64,000 bases of DNA. It comes from Thiomonas sp. FB-6. Lineage in GTDB: Bacteria > Pseudomonadota > Gammaproteobacteria > Burkholderiales > Burkholderiaceae_C. The position numbers and the translations under genes are program-made. The first letter of the stretch is position 1. The number at the start of each line of letters is the position of its first letter. Shown here piece after piece: positions 28,766 to 37,124 of the stretch. The notes beneath the pieces were generated by a model. The model did no database searches, was not told the origin of the DNA, and saw only the letters and a program-made list of their open reading frames with translations. The stretch is taken from positions 62,001-126,000 of the forward strand of contig NZ_KB898473.1 in the NCBI RefSeq assembly GCF_000377645.1, read 5' to 3'.

Positions 28766-29918
28766 GCCCGGCCGGCATGCCCGGCGCCCCCGGCTGCTCG
28801 CGCAGGATGCGCTCGAGCAGCCCGGGAAGCTCGAACACCGCGCGGTTGCGCAGCCCCGCGACCTTTTCGCGATAGCGCGGCAGCTCCTCCAGCAGCTGGC
28901 GCACGGCGGGCGCGATGTGGCGGAACGAGGGCAGCACCAGCCCGAAGCCCTGTTCGCGCACCCATTGGGTGTTGTAGCGCTCCTGCGGCATGGTCCAGGC
29001 ATTGCGCGTGACCACCACCGGCAGGCCCAGGTGCAGCGCCTCGCTGAGGCTGCCCGGGCCCGGCTTGCCGATGAAGAAGTCGCCCATGCGCATCACCTCG
29101 GCCACGCGCGGGGTGAAGCCCAGCACCAGGCGCGGCGCGCGCGCGGGCTGCGCGCGCAGGCGCTCGGCCAGCTTCTGGTTGTGCCCGCACAGCAGGATCA
29201 GCTGCACGTCGTCCAGGCGTTCGGCGATGCCCAGCATCGAGCGCGCGCCATGGCCGCCGAACATGACCACGCCGGTGGGGCGCCGCGGGTCCAGCCCCTG
29301 CGCGGCGCGCGCCGCGGCCTGGTCGAAGTCCGCATCGAGGCGGTAGAAATCCGGGCGGATGATCATGCCCGAGCTCGCGTGCACGCGTTCGCGCGGGTGG
29401 CCGGCCTCCAGGGCCTGGCGCACCGCGTGCGCGCTGCCGCACACGAAATGCTGCGGCTGCCCCGGCTCGATCCAGAAATGCGGCGGATGGTCCGCCAGAT
29501 CGGTGAGCACGGTCACGTAGGGCACGCCGGGCAGCGTGGCGGCCAGGCTCTGGTACAGCGCACGGTTGAAGTTCGGGATCAGCGAGACCACCAGGTCGGG
29601 CTCGCTGCGCGCCCAGTGCTGCTGCAGCGAGCGCACCAGGCTGGGCTGCAGCAGGTGGATCAGCGCCTGCAGCACGCGCAGCTCGGTGCGCAGCCCCAGC
29701 GTGAGGCCGTGCGCCAGGCGCGCGTTGTAGTAGTCCTCGGGCGAGAAGGTGCGCCGGCGCAGCGTGCCCCCCGGATCGAGCACCTCGGTGAGGTTGACCA
29801 GGCGCACCTCCCAGCCCAGCCCCGCTTCGGCCAGCGCCTGCTGCAGCGCCTGCGCGGAGGCGCGATGCCCGCCGCCGGCGTTGAAATACACCAGGTCGAC
29901 ACGCACCGGCTGGGTCAT
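28731..29918 (-). CDS. MGDG-synthase-like glycosyltransferase (GT28)
   Basis: Predicted 395-residue GT-B fold glycosyltransferase. The N-terminal YFNAGGGHRASAQAL matches the start of monogalactosyldiacylglycerol synthases and MurG relatives; MFGGHGARSMLGIAERL and the donor-binding GKPGPGSLSEALHLGLPVVV complete the family signature. Known relatives transfer sugars to diacylglycerol or other lipid acceptors at the inner membrane. Donor and acceptor are not known here; a glycolipid made under phosphate limitation is one possibility by analogy. It overlaps the ferritin-like gene by 35 bases tail to tail. It lies 96 bases after the ABC ATPase gene on the same strand. Confidence 0.8.
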   Translation of the reverse strand: MTQPVRVDLVYFNAGGGHRASAQALQQALAEAGLGWEVRLVNLTEVLDPGGTLRRRTFSPEDYYNARLAHGLTLGLRTELRVLQALIHLLQPSLVRSLQQHWARSEPDLVVSLIPNFNRALYQSLAATLPGVPYVTVLTDLADHPPHFWIEPGQPQHFVCGSAHAVRQALEAGHPRERVHASSGMIIRPDFYRLDADFDQAAARAAQGLDPRRPTGVVMFGGHGARSMLGIAERLDDVQLILLCGHNQKLAERLRAQPARAPRLVLGFTPRVAEVMRMGDFFIGKPGPGSLSEALHLGLPVVVTRNAWTMPQERYNTQWVREQGFGLVLPSFRHIAPAVRQLLEELPRYREKVAGLRNRAVFELPGLLERILREQPGAPGMPAGLSSAARGEPVR

Positions 29919-29943
29919 GTCACCGCCCTCCTCGCTGCGCTCG

Positions 29944-29993
29944 ACTCCCCGAGGGAGTTGAGCCCGCCTTCGGAGCGGCCGCGCGGCGGGCTC
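29944..29993. repeat. Tandem hairpins, REP-like
   Basis: Two dyads lie side by side downstream of the ABC ATPase gene. ACTCCC-N3-GGGAGT is at 29944-29958. GAGCCCGCC (29960-29968) and GGCGGGCTC (29985-29993) form a 9-bp stem with a 16-base loop. The block may terminate the ABC operon or be a copy of a repeated extragenic palindrome; only one copy is visible in this window. Confidence 0.4.
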
Positions 29994-30014
29994 ATGCCTG
30001 GCACCCCGGGCCGC

Positions 30015-31373
30015 TCATTCCCCGGCTCCCGGCTCCGGTTCCTCGCCGGGGTTGTCCAGGCTGAACACGTCGGCGTTGTCGTCGTAGGCGTACACCTCGG
30101 CGTAGCGGCCCCAGTCGATCGCGGTGTCCAGCACGTGCTCGGCCTCTTCCTCGCTGAGCAGGTCCTCCAGCTCGGTGCGGAAGCGCGTGCCGGGGGCGCG
30201 GTGGTTGTGGCGCTCGTCGAGCACCGCGCGCACGCGCGCGGCCAGCGGCACGCGCGCGATCAGGTGGCGCGCGAACAGCTCCTTGCGCTCCTGCACGTCG
30301 GCGTCGACGAACAGGCGCCCGGCCGCGGTCAGCTCGATGTCGCCGTCCGAGACCTGCGCGAAACCCAGCAGTTCCACGGCCTCGATCAGCGGAAACAGGT
30401 CGTCCACCGAGAAGTGCATGTCCTCGGCCAGTTCGGGCAGGCTGATGCGGCTGTTGCCCGAACCCTGCTCCAGCGCGTGCAACTCCTCGAGCAGGCCGGC
30501 GAGCTGGTTCACCGACACCGGCGGCAGGCGGTGCCCGATGCTCAGCGCGCCGCGCTGGGCCACGTTGATCGCGGCCGCCGGGCGCGAGGTCATGATGCCG
30601 TAGATGTGCTCCACCAGGTCGCGGAACTCCTGGGATTCGCGGTCGCGCGGCTGCGACAGATCCACCGGGATCTCGGCGCGCACGCGCCCCGGGTTGGAGC
30701 CCAGGATGAGGATGCGGTCGGCCATCAGCACCGCCTCCTCGATGTTGTGCGAGACCAGCAAGATGCCGCGGGTGGGGATCTTGCGCTCGGCCCACAGGTC
30801 GAGCAGGTCGGTGCGCATGGTCTCGGCGGTCAGCACGTCCAGCGCGGAGAAGGGCTCGTCCATCAGCAGCACGTCGGGGTTGATGACCAGCGCGCGCGCG
30901 AAGCCCACGCGCTGGCGCATGCCCCCGGAGAGCTCGCGCGGGTAGGCGGACTCGAATCCGTCCAGGCCGATCAGGTCGATGGCCGCCAGCGCGCGCTGCC
31001 GGCGCTCGGCCTGCGGCACCTTCAGCGCCTCCAGGCCCAGTTCCACGTTCTGCAGCACGGTCAGCCAGGGGAACAGCGCGAAGCTCTGGAACACCATGGC
31101 CAGCCCCGGCACCGGCCCCTGGATCGGGCGTCCGCGGTGCAGCAGCGTGCCGCCGCTGGGCTCGGACAGTCCCGCCAGCATGCGCAGCAGCGTGGACTTG
31201 CCCGAACCCGAGCGCCCCAGCAGCACCAGGATCTCGTGCTCGCGCAGGCGCAGGTTGACGTCGTCCAGGATCAGCAGCTCGGTGCCGTCGGGCGCCTTGA
31301 AGGCCTTGCGCACGTGTTCGGCGCGGAACAGGTCGGGCGCCTCGGTGTTCAGGGATTCGGGTTGGGCGGACAT
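30015..31373 (-). CDS. ABC ATPase with C-terminal AAA-associated domain
   Basis: Predicted 452-residue ATPase of the nitrate/sulfonate/taurine importer family. The N-terminal ATPase domain has Walker A GRSGSGKST at residues 53-61, signature LSGGMRQRVGFARAL and Walker B VLLMDEPFSALD. A second region (about 290-430; RISLPELAEDMHFSVDDLFPLI, VPLAARVRAVLDERHNHRAPG) resembles the AAA-associated C-terminal domain attached to such ATPases and is probably regulatory. It starts 43 bases after the permease gene. No periplasmic binding protein gene is beside the pair, so the substrate is unknown. Confidence 0.88.
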   Translation of the reverse strand: MSAQPESLNTEAPDLFRAEHVRKAFKAPDGTELLILDDVNLRLREHEILVLLGRSGSGKSTLLRMLAGLSEPSGGTLLHRGRPIQGPVPGLAMVFQSFALFPWLTVLQNVELGLEALKVPQAERRQRALAAIDLIGLDGFESAYPRELSGGMRQRVGFARALVINPDVLLMDEPFSALDVLTAETMRTDLLDLWAERKIPTRGILLVSHNIEEAVLMADRILILGSNPGRVRAEIPVDLSQPRDRESQEFRDLVEHIYGIMTSRPAAAINVAQRGALSIGHRLPPVSVNQLAGLLEELHALEQGSGNSRISLPELAEDMHFSVDDLFPLIEAVELLGFAQVSDGDIELTAAGRLFVDADVQERKELFARHLIARVPLAARVRAVLDERHNHRAPGTRFRTELEDLLSEEEAEHVLDTAIDWGRYAEVYAYDDNADVFSLDNPGEEPEPGAGE

Positions 31374-31416
31374 GCGACTCGGGCTCGCTGGGTTGCAGAG
31401 GGGCGCGGCGGACGCT

Positions 31417-33129
31417 TCAGTCCAGGCGCACGCGGCGTGCGGCCAGTTGGTACAGGCGGTGCCAGACCAGCCGGTTGATCAGGATCACGTACAGGGACAT
31501 CACGCCGACGCCGAGGGCGATGTCGGCGCCCTTGCCCTGCGCGGTGGCCTCGCTGATGAAGGAGCCCAGCCCTGTTGCCACCAGGGTCTTGTCGCCCCAG
31601 CTCACGACCTCGGCCACGATGCTGGCGTTCCAGGCGCCGCCCGATGCGGTGATGGCGCCGGTGATGAAACCGGGGAACACCCCCGGCAGGTACAGGCGCT
31701 TCCACAGCAGCCAGCCGCGCAGCCCCAGATTCTGCGCCGCCTCGCGCATGTCGTTGGGAATCGCCGAGGCCGCGCCGACCACCGAGAACAGCACGTACCA
31801 CATGCTGCCCAGGATCATCAGCGGCGCCGTCCACACGTTCACGTCCAGGTGCCAGTGCACGATGACCACGACGAACAGCGGGAACAGCAGGTTGGCCGGG
31901 AAGGCGGCCAGGAACTGCGCCAGCGGCTGCACGGCGGCGGCCAGGCGCGGGCGCAGCCCCACCCAGACGCCCACCGGAACCCACACCAGCGCCGACAGGG
32001 CCACCAGCACGAAGACCTTGAAACCGGTGAGCAGGCCCAGCCACAGCACGTGGCCGACCAGCGGCCAGCCGAAATCGCGCGGCAGCACCTCACCCAGGCG
32101 CACCAGCGACCAGATGGCGAACACGAACACGGCGCCGTAGAACACCGTGTCGCCGCGGCGCCAGGCCTGGGCCTGCGCCGCGGGCCGGTTCTGCACCCGC
32201 GGCATCAGGCGCACGCTGAGCTGCCACAGGCCCTGGGGCACCGCGGCGAACTGGCGCAGCAGGCGCGTGCGCCGCAGGAAGTCCAGCACCCAGGAGCGCG
32301 GCGCGTCGCCCGAGGTGGTCATCTCGAGCTTGAACTTGTCGGCCCAGGCGACGATCGGGCGGAACAGCAGGGTGTCGTACAGCAGGATGATCACGATCAT
32401 CGCGCCGATGGCCAGCCCGATCGCGCCCAGGTCGCGGCTGGCGATGGCCTGCGCGATGTACGAGCCGATGCCCGGCACCTTCACCTCGTGCCCGGACACC
32501 GTGATGGCTTCCGAGGCCACGACGAAGAACCAGCCCCCGGACATGGACATCATGGTGTTCCACAGCAGCCCCGGCATGGCGAAGGGCAGCTCCAGTTTCC
32601 AGAAGCGCTGCCAGGCGTTGAGCCGGTACAGCGTCGCCGCCTCCTGCAGGTCGCGGGGCACGGTCTTGAGCGACTGGTACAGGCTGAAGGTCATGTTCCA
32701 GGCCTGCGAGGTGAACACCGCGAAGATCACCGCCAGCTGTACCCCCACCAGGCTGCCCGGGAACAGGGCCATGAACCCGGTGACGGTGATCGACAGGTAG
32801 CCCAGGATGGGCACCGACTGCAGCACGTCGAGCACCGGCACCAGCACGCGCTCGGCGTAGCGGTTGTGCGCGGCCAGCCAGGCGTAGCTCAGCGTGAACA
32901 CCAGCGACAGCAGCAGCGCCGCCAGCATGCGCAGCACCGTGTACAGGCCGTCGGCCGGCAGCGCCCACGGCGACAGCGAGATGGGCAGTTGCTGGCCGAG
33001 CTGGTAGGGCACCGCCATCTGGCGCCCGGCATGGCTGACGATGAAGAACAGGGCCAGAACCAGCGGCAACGCGACCAGATCGCGCCGGTTGGGCACGGGC
33101 AGGGGCAGTCGGCGCAGGGCTTGGGACAT
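31417..33129 (-). CDS. ABC permease with two fused TMD halves
   Basis: Predicted 570-residue inner-membrane protein made of two tandem BPD-type permease domains. Each half carries an EAA loop: DLQEAATLYRLNAWQRFWKLELP in the N-terminal half and DMREAAQNLGLRGWLLWKRLYLP in the C-terminal half. A linker with charged residues lies around 260-310. Typical NrtB/SsuC proteins have one such domain and dimerise; here one polypeptide supplies both. It is the first gene of the two-gene operon with the ATPase. Family precedent points to nitrate, sulfonate, bicarbonate or a similar anion, but no binding protein is present to decide. Confidence 0.87.
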   Translation of the reverse strand: MSQALRRLPLPVPNRRDLVALPLVLALFFIVSHAGRQMAVPYQLGQQLPISLSPWALPADGLYTVLRMLAALLLSLVFTLSYAWLAAHNRYAERVLVPVLDVLQSVPILGYLSITVTGFMALFPGSLVGVQLAVIFAVFTSQAWNMTFSLYQSLKTVPRDLQEAATLYRLNAWQRFWKLELPFAMPGLLWNTMMSMSGGWFFVVASEAITVSGHEVKVPGIGSYIAQAIASRDLGAIGLAIGAMIVIILLYDTLLFRPIVAWADKFKLEMTTSGDAPRSWVLDFLRRTRLLRQFAAVPQGLWQLSVRLMPRVQNRPAAQAQAWRRGDTVFYGAVFVFAIWSLVRLGEVLPRDFGWPLVGHVLWLGLLTGFKVFVLVALSALVWVPVGVWVGLRPRLAAAVQPLAQFLAAFPANLLFPLFVVVIVHWHLDVNVWTAPLMILGSMWYVLFSVVGAASAIPNDMREAAQNLGLRGWLLWKRLYLPGVFPGFITGAITASGGAWNASIVAEVVSWGDKTLVATGLGSFISEATAQGKGADIALGVGVMSLYVILINRLVWHRLYQLAARRVRLD

Positions 33130-33490
33130 CGCGAAGATTGGCGGGAGCTCGCACGCCGGGGCGTGCGCGGTAGGCGCGAAACGAGAGCAAACGCGGCGTC
33201 AGCCGCTTGGCAGCGACAGCAACCGGCGACGAAGGCGGGACACCACGGACGGACCGGCCGGCCACGGACGGCCGGTGCGCCGCCGCGAGGCACGCGAGAA
33301 GGCCCGTTGCGCCGGCTTGGCTACGAAGCGCCTCCGTTCGGTAGTCTATAGGCTCCATTTTGACATTACTGTGACCACGCGGATGCAGCCACAAAGCAGC
33401 CGCGGGGTCGCCCCCTCGCCCGATGCGCGCGGCCGGCGGCACAATCGGGGGCCTCTGCCGCCCAGACTCCTCGGCCCGATCTCCGCGCCC
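33130..33490. other. Divergent spacer, ABC importer to CDF gene
   Basis: This 361-base region separates the divergent ABC permease and cation transporter genes. No convincing gene is seen: the open frames have no family-like residues or good ribosome-binding sites. An A+T-rich patch at 33340-33378 contains CTATAGACT on the minus strand, a possible -10 for the ABC operon, and TGTGACCACG. The plus-strand CACAAT at 33440 could be the -10 for the transporter gene. Confidence 0.4.
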
Positions 33491-34378
33491 ATGCGCCGCT
33501 ACCTCTACGTCTCGCTCGCCGCCGCCTTCGGGGTCATCGCGCTCAAGCTGGGAGCGTGGCGGCTCACGGGCTCCGTGGGCTTCCTGTCGGACGCGCTGGA
33601 ATCCCTGGTCAACGTCGTGGCCGCCGGTTTCGCGCTGCTGATGGTGGCCATCGCCGGACGCCCGCCGGACACCGACCATCCCTACGGGCATACCAAGGCG
33701 GAGTACTTCTCCAGCGCCCTGGAGGGGCTGCTGATCGGCGTGGCCGCGCTGGGCATCGCCGCCGAGGCGGTGCGGCGCCTGCTGGCGCCCCACCCGGTGC
33801 ACATGGTGGCGGCGGGCGCCGTGCTGAACGTGGCGGCCACGCTGATCAACCTGGCCGTGGCGCGCTGGATGCTGGGCGGCGCGCAGCGCCTGCGCTCCAT
33901 CGTGCTGGAGGCCGACGCGCGCCACCTGCTGGCCGACGTGTGGACCAGCGTGGGCGTGGTGCTCGGCGTGGCGCTGGTGCCGCTGACCGGCTGGCTGTGG
34001 CTGGACCCGGTGGTCGGGATCGTCGTGGCCGGGCACATCGTCGGCGAGGCCTGGCGCCTGGTGGCGCGCTCGGTGGACGGCCTGATGGACCGTTCGCTGC
34101 CGGACAGCGACCTGGCCGAGGTCGAGCAGGTGCTGCGCCAGTTCCGCTGCGAGGACCTGCGCTTCGACCACGTGCGCACCCGGCGGGCCGGCACCCGGCG
34201 CTTCGTCGGCATGCACATGCACATGCCCGCGCAATGGAGCCTGGGGCGCGCGGCCGACTGCCGGCTGCAGGTGGAGCGCGCGCTCACCCAGCGCATCGCC
34301 GGGCTGGTGGTGACCATCGAAATGCTGCCGCAGGGCCAGGAAAGCCTGCAGGACGGAGGCCCCGGCGACGGTTCCTGA
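33491..34378 (+). CDS. Cation diffusion facilitator metal transporter
   Basis: Predicted 295-residue CDF-family efflux protein exchanging a divalent metal (Zn, Fe, Co, Cd or Mn) for protons across the inner membrane. The N-terminal signature LTGSVGFLSDALESLVNVVAA contains the first metal aspartate; HPYGHTKAEYFSS is the family GHxKxE element; ADARHLLADVWTSVGVV provides the second HxxxD pair. Six transmembrane helices precede a cytoplasmic domain of about 90 residues. Metal specificity is not decidable: binding-site residues read as D-D and H-D, seen in zinc/iron types. The start ATG 33491 gives normal length; the frame is open further upstream. Confidence 0.9.
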   Translation: MRRYLYVSLAAAFGVIALKLGAWRLTGSVGFLSDALESLVNVVAAGFALLMVAIAGRPPDTDHPYGHTKAEYFSSALEGLLIGVAALGIAAEAVRRLLAPHPVHMVAAGAVLNVAATLINLAVARWMLGGAQRLRSIVLEADARHLLADVWTSVGVVLGVALVPLTGWLWLDPVVGIVVAGHIVGEAWRLVARSVDGLMDRSLPDSDLAEVEQVLRQFRCEDLRFDHVRTRRAGTRRFVGMHMHMPAQWSLGRAADCRLQVERALTQRIAGLVVTIEMLPQGQESLQDGGPGDGS

Positions 34379-34459
34379 TGGCGTTGCGGCGGACTACCAT
34401 GGGAATCATGGCGGCCCCGCCCCGGCGCGCCGCCGCCCCCGTCCGGCCAGGAGATTCCC

Positions 34460-35092
34460 ATGCGTCTGCGCAGCGATTCGTTCCAGGATCAGCACGTCAT
34501 CGCCTCCGAATTCGCGTTCTGCAAGCCCGCATCGGTGGGCCACGTTGCGTTGTCCGACAACCGCAACCCCCACCTGGCGTGGGACGAGGTGCCCGAGGGC
34601 ACGCGCAGCTTCGTGCTGCTGTGCCACGACCCCGACGTGCCCAGCTCCGCCGAGGACGTCAACCGCGAGGGCCGCACCGTGCCCGCCTCGCTGCCCCGGG
34701 TGGACTTTTTCCACTGGGTGCTGGTGGACCTGGCGCCCACGCAACGCGAGATCGCCGCCGGCTCGATGAGTTCGGGCGTGAGCGCGCGCGGCAAGGCGCC
34801 GCTGCCCGGCGCTGGCCCGCGCCACGGCATCAACGACTACACGGCCTGGTTCCGCGGCGACCAGGACATGCAGGGCAACTACTTCGGCTACGACGGTCCC
34901 TGCCCGCCGTGGAACGACGCGCTGCCCCACCGCTACGTGTTCACGGTCTATGCGCTGGACCTGGCGCGCTGCGCGGTGGACGGGGAATTCACCGGCCAGC
35001 AGGTGCGCGAAGCCATGACCGGGCACATCCTGGCGCACGCCAGCATCACCGGCACCTACACGCTGAACCCCACGCTGGCCAGCCTGGCCTGA
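34460..35092 (+). CDS. YbhB/PEBP-like protein
   Basis: Predicted 210-residue protein of the phosphatidylethanolamine-binding (Raf-kinase-inhibitor-like) superfamily. Conserved segments are NPHLAWDEVPEGTRSFVLLCHDPD, FFHWVLVDLAPT and GYDGPCPPWNDALPHRYVFTVYALD, which build the ligand pocket. No signal peptide is seen, so it is cytoplasmic. Bacterial members have no agreed role. The start ATG 34460 is preceded by AGGAGATTCCC. It stands 81 bases downstream of the CDF gene. Confidence 0.9.
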   Translation: MRLRSDSFQDQHVIASEFAFCKPASVGHVALSDNRNPHLAWDEVPEGTRSFVLLCHDPDVPSSAEDVNREGRTVPASLPRVDFFHWVLVDLAPTQREIAAGSMSSGVSARGKAPLPGAGPRHGINDYTAWFRGDQDMQGNYFGYDGPCPPWNDALPHRYVFTVYALDLARCAVDGEFTGQQVREAMTGHILAHASITGTYTLNPTLASLA

Positions 35093-35198
35093 CAGGGCGG
35101 GGCCGTTGCGCCCGCCCCGGGGCGGCGCGCTACACTGCGCGCCGCTGCGCCCGCCTCCACCCCTCCGCTCCCCGCGCTGCGAAGCGCCCACGTCGGCG

Positions 35199-35459
35199 AT
35201 GCCTCCTTCCAAGACTCCGCGCAAACCCCTGAACCCCCACCTGCAAGGCCTGCTCGGGATCCTGCTCGGCGTGCTGGTCGTGGCCGTGGTGCTGGGGCTG
35301 CTGCGCTGGCGCCGCGACGGGCTGGCGGTCGACGACGGCGAGCTGTCGATGGCCAGCAGCTCCCCCTGCATGATCCAGGCCATCCAGCAGGCCACCGCCG
35401 GCGGGCGCAGCATCACCTATGCCCAGCTGGACCGCCTGAAAGAGCGCTGCGGATCCTGA
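35199..35459 (+). CDS. Small single-pass membrane protein
   Basis: Predicted 86-residue protein of unknown family. A basic N-terminus (PPSKTPRKPLN) precedes one transmembrane helix (LQGLLGILLGVLVVAVVLGLL, about residues 15-35), then RWRRDG, then a soluble tail with two cysteines (SSPCMIQA and ERCGS). Positive charges flank both sides of the helix, so topology is uncertain. TACACT at 35131 is a possible -10. The start ATG 35199 is preferred over 35106, which would add a Pro/Arg-rich stretch. The GDPD gene starts 55 bases later. Confidence 0.6.
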   Translation: MPPSKTPRKPLNPHLQGLLGILLGVLVVAVVLGLLRWRRDGLAVDDGELSMASSSPCMIQAIQQATAGGRSITYAQLDRLKERCGS

Positions 35460-35514
35460 GCCGACCCGCAACGACCCGGCCGTCTCGCCGCTGGCTCCTG
35501 CGACGGCCCCTTCG

Positions 35515-36288
35515 ATGGCCCCTCCGATGGCCCACATGATGGCCCCCATCCCGCCCGACATCATCGCCCATCGACTGGGCGCCTCGCTCGGCCCGGAGAA
35601 CTCGCTGAGCGCCTGCCGCGCCGCGCTGCGCGCCGGCTTCCGCAGCTTCGAGTGCGACGTCAAGCTCAGCGCCGACGGCCGGGCCTTCCTCTTGCACGAC
35701 GACGCGCTGCTGCGTACCCACGGCAGCTCGCTGCGGGCCAGCGCCCTGACGTGGCGGGCACTGCGCGCGCTGCCCGGCGAGGCCCTGGCCAGCCTGCCCG
35801 AACTGCGCGAGACCCTGGGCGCCTGCCCCGAGCCCTGCTGGGTGAACCTGGAGATCAAGGTGGATGACGACGCCCCGGCACCTCTGCAGGAGGCCTGGGG
35901 CGCCGCCGTGGCCGGCCTCGCCGCCGAATTGTGGGCCGGCTGCGCGCCGGTGCCGCTGCTGTCGTCCTTTTCCATCGCGGCACTGCAGGGTGCCCTGCGC
36001 GCCGCGCCGGGCCTGCCCCGCGCCTGGCTGTGCACGCGCCTGCCGCGCCATTGGCGCGGCGTGGCGCAGGCGCTGGGCCTGCGCGCCTTGCACCTGGCCG
36101 CGCGGGACACCGACCCCGCGGTGATCGCGCCGCTGCGCGCGGCCGGGCTGGAGCTGCGCGTGTACACGGTGGACGACCCGGTGCAGCTGCGCCGCTGGCT
36201 GGACCTGGGCGCCGCCGGCGTGTTCACCGACCGCGTACCCGACGGCCCGGACACGGCGCCCGCCGCCGCTGCCGTCCCCGCCGCCTGA
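35515..36288 (+). CDS. Glycerophosphodiester phosphodiesterase
   Basis: Predicted 257-residue cytoplasmic GDPD-family enzyme hydrolysing glycerophosphodiesters to glycerol-3-phosphate and an alcohol. IIAHRLGASLGPENSL near the N-terminus and FECDVKLSADGRAFLLHDD form the active site: the HR pair, the ExD metal ligands and the catalytic LHD histidine. LEIKVDD and the C-terminal YTVDDPVQLRRWLDLGAAGVFTDRVPD are also typical. No signal peptide is present, as in UgpQ. Four in-frame ATGs (35515, 35527, 35536, 35539) lie within a repeated GATGGCCC motif, so the true start is ambiguous. It is 18 bases before the nucleosidase gene. Confidence 0.9.
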   Translation: MAPPMAHMMAPIPPDIIAHRLGASLGPENSLSACRAALRAGFRSFECDVKLSADGRAFLLHDDALLRTHGSSLRASALTWRALRALPGEALASLPELRETLGACPEPCWVNLEIKVDDDAPAPLQEAWGAAVAGLAAELWAGCAPVPLLSSFSIAALQGALRAAPGLPRAWLCTRLPRHWRGVAQALGLRALHLAARDTDPAVIAPLRAAGLELRVYTVDDPVQLRRWLDLGAAGVFTDRVPDGPDTAPAAAAVPAA

Positions 36289-36306
36289 GACCTCCCCCGA
36301 CCCTCC

Positions 36307-37080
36307 ATGCCCGATCGACGCAATCCCCGCATCGGCGTGCTCAGCGCGCTGCAGGCCGAGCAGCAACTGCTGCTGCAGCAGCTGCTGGCCGTGCGCCCGC
36401 TGCAACTGCGCGGCCAGCGCAGCTTTCACCGCGGCCGGCTGTGGGGCTTCGAGGCCGTGCTGGTGCTGTCGGGGGTGGGCAAGGTGGCGGCCGCCACCAG
36501 CGCCACCAGCCTGATCGCCGAGTTCGGCTGCGAGGCGCTGCTGTTCACCGGAACCGCCGGCGGCCTGGGCGAGGGCGTGGGCATCGGCGACGTGGTGGTG
36601 GCCGAGCAATGCCTGCAGCACGACCTGGACGCCTCTCCGCTGTTCCCGCGTTTCGAGGTCCCGCTCACCGGGCGCAGCCGCTTCGCCGCGGACCCGGCCT
36701 GGACCGAGCGCCTGGCCGAGGGTGCGCAGCGTGCGCTGCAGGGCATGCTGGAGGACGACGCAGGCGCCGCCCGGCTGCAGGGCCTGGGCATCACGGCCCC
36801 GCGGCTGCACCGCGGGCTGCTGCTCAGCGGCGACCGGTTCATCGCCGGGCCTACGCAGGCGGCCGAGCTGCGCCAGCTTCTGCCCGACGCGCTGGCCGTG
36901 GACATGGAGACCGCCGCGGTCGCGCAGGTCTGCGCCGACTACCGGGTGCCCTTCGCCGCGGTGCGCTGCATCTCCGACCGCGCCGACGCCAGCGCGCACA
37001 TCGATTTCGACCGCTTCACCACGCTGATGGCGCGCCACTACGGCGCCGCCGTGCTGCGCCTGGCGCTGCGCGGGTTCTGA
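36307..37080 (+). CDS. 5'-methylthioadenosine/SAH nucleosidase-type protein
   Basis: Predicted 257-residue nucleoside phosphorylase-fold enzyme, probably cleaving methylthioadenosine and S-adenosylhomocysteine. IGVLSALQAEQQ carries Glu18, matching the catalytic Glu of MtnN; LLFTGTAGGLGEGVGIGDVVVA, VDMETAAVAQV (Glu201) and ISDRADASA (Asp224) complete the active site. It is slightly longer than MtnN (about 230) owing to an insert around residues 135-160. It follows the GDPD gene by 18 bases and ends before a very strong hairpin. Confidence 0.85.
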   Translation: MPDRRNPRIGVLSALQAEQQLLLQQLLAVRPLQLRGQRSFHRGRLWGFEAVLVLSGVGKVAAATSATSLIAEFGCEALLFTGTAGGLGEGVGIGDVVVAEQCLQHDLDASPLFPRFEVPLTGRSRFAADPAWTERLAEGAQRALQGMLEDDAGAARLQGLGITAPRLHRGLLLSGDRFIAGPTQAAELRQLLPDALAVDMETAAVAQVCADYRVPFAAVRCISDRADASAHIDFDRFTTLMARHYGAAVLRLALRGF

Positions 37081-37081
37081 C

Positions 37082-37124
37082 GGCCCCTCCGTCGCCGGGC
37101 TCGCGCCCGGCGACGGAGGGGGCC
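37082..37124. terminator. Perfect 16-bp hairpin between convergent genes
   Basis: The arms at 37084-37099 and 37106-37121 (CCCCTCCGTCGCCGGG and its exact complement) are separated by the 6-base loop CTCGCG, and flanking GG and CC can add two more pairs across a bulge. It sits between the nucleosidase and the convergent rlmL-type gene and can serve both. No T-run follows on either strand, so it is an atypical, very stable end structure. Confidence 0.6.
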
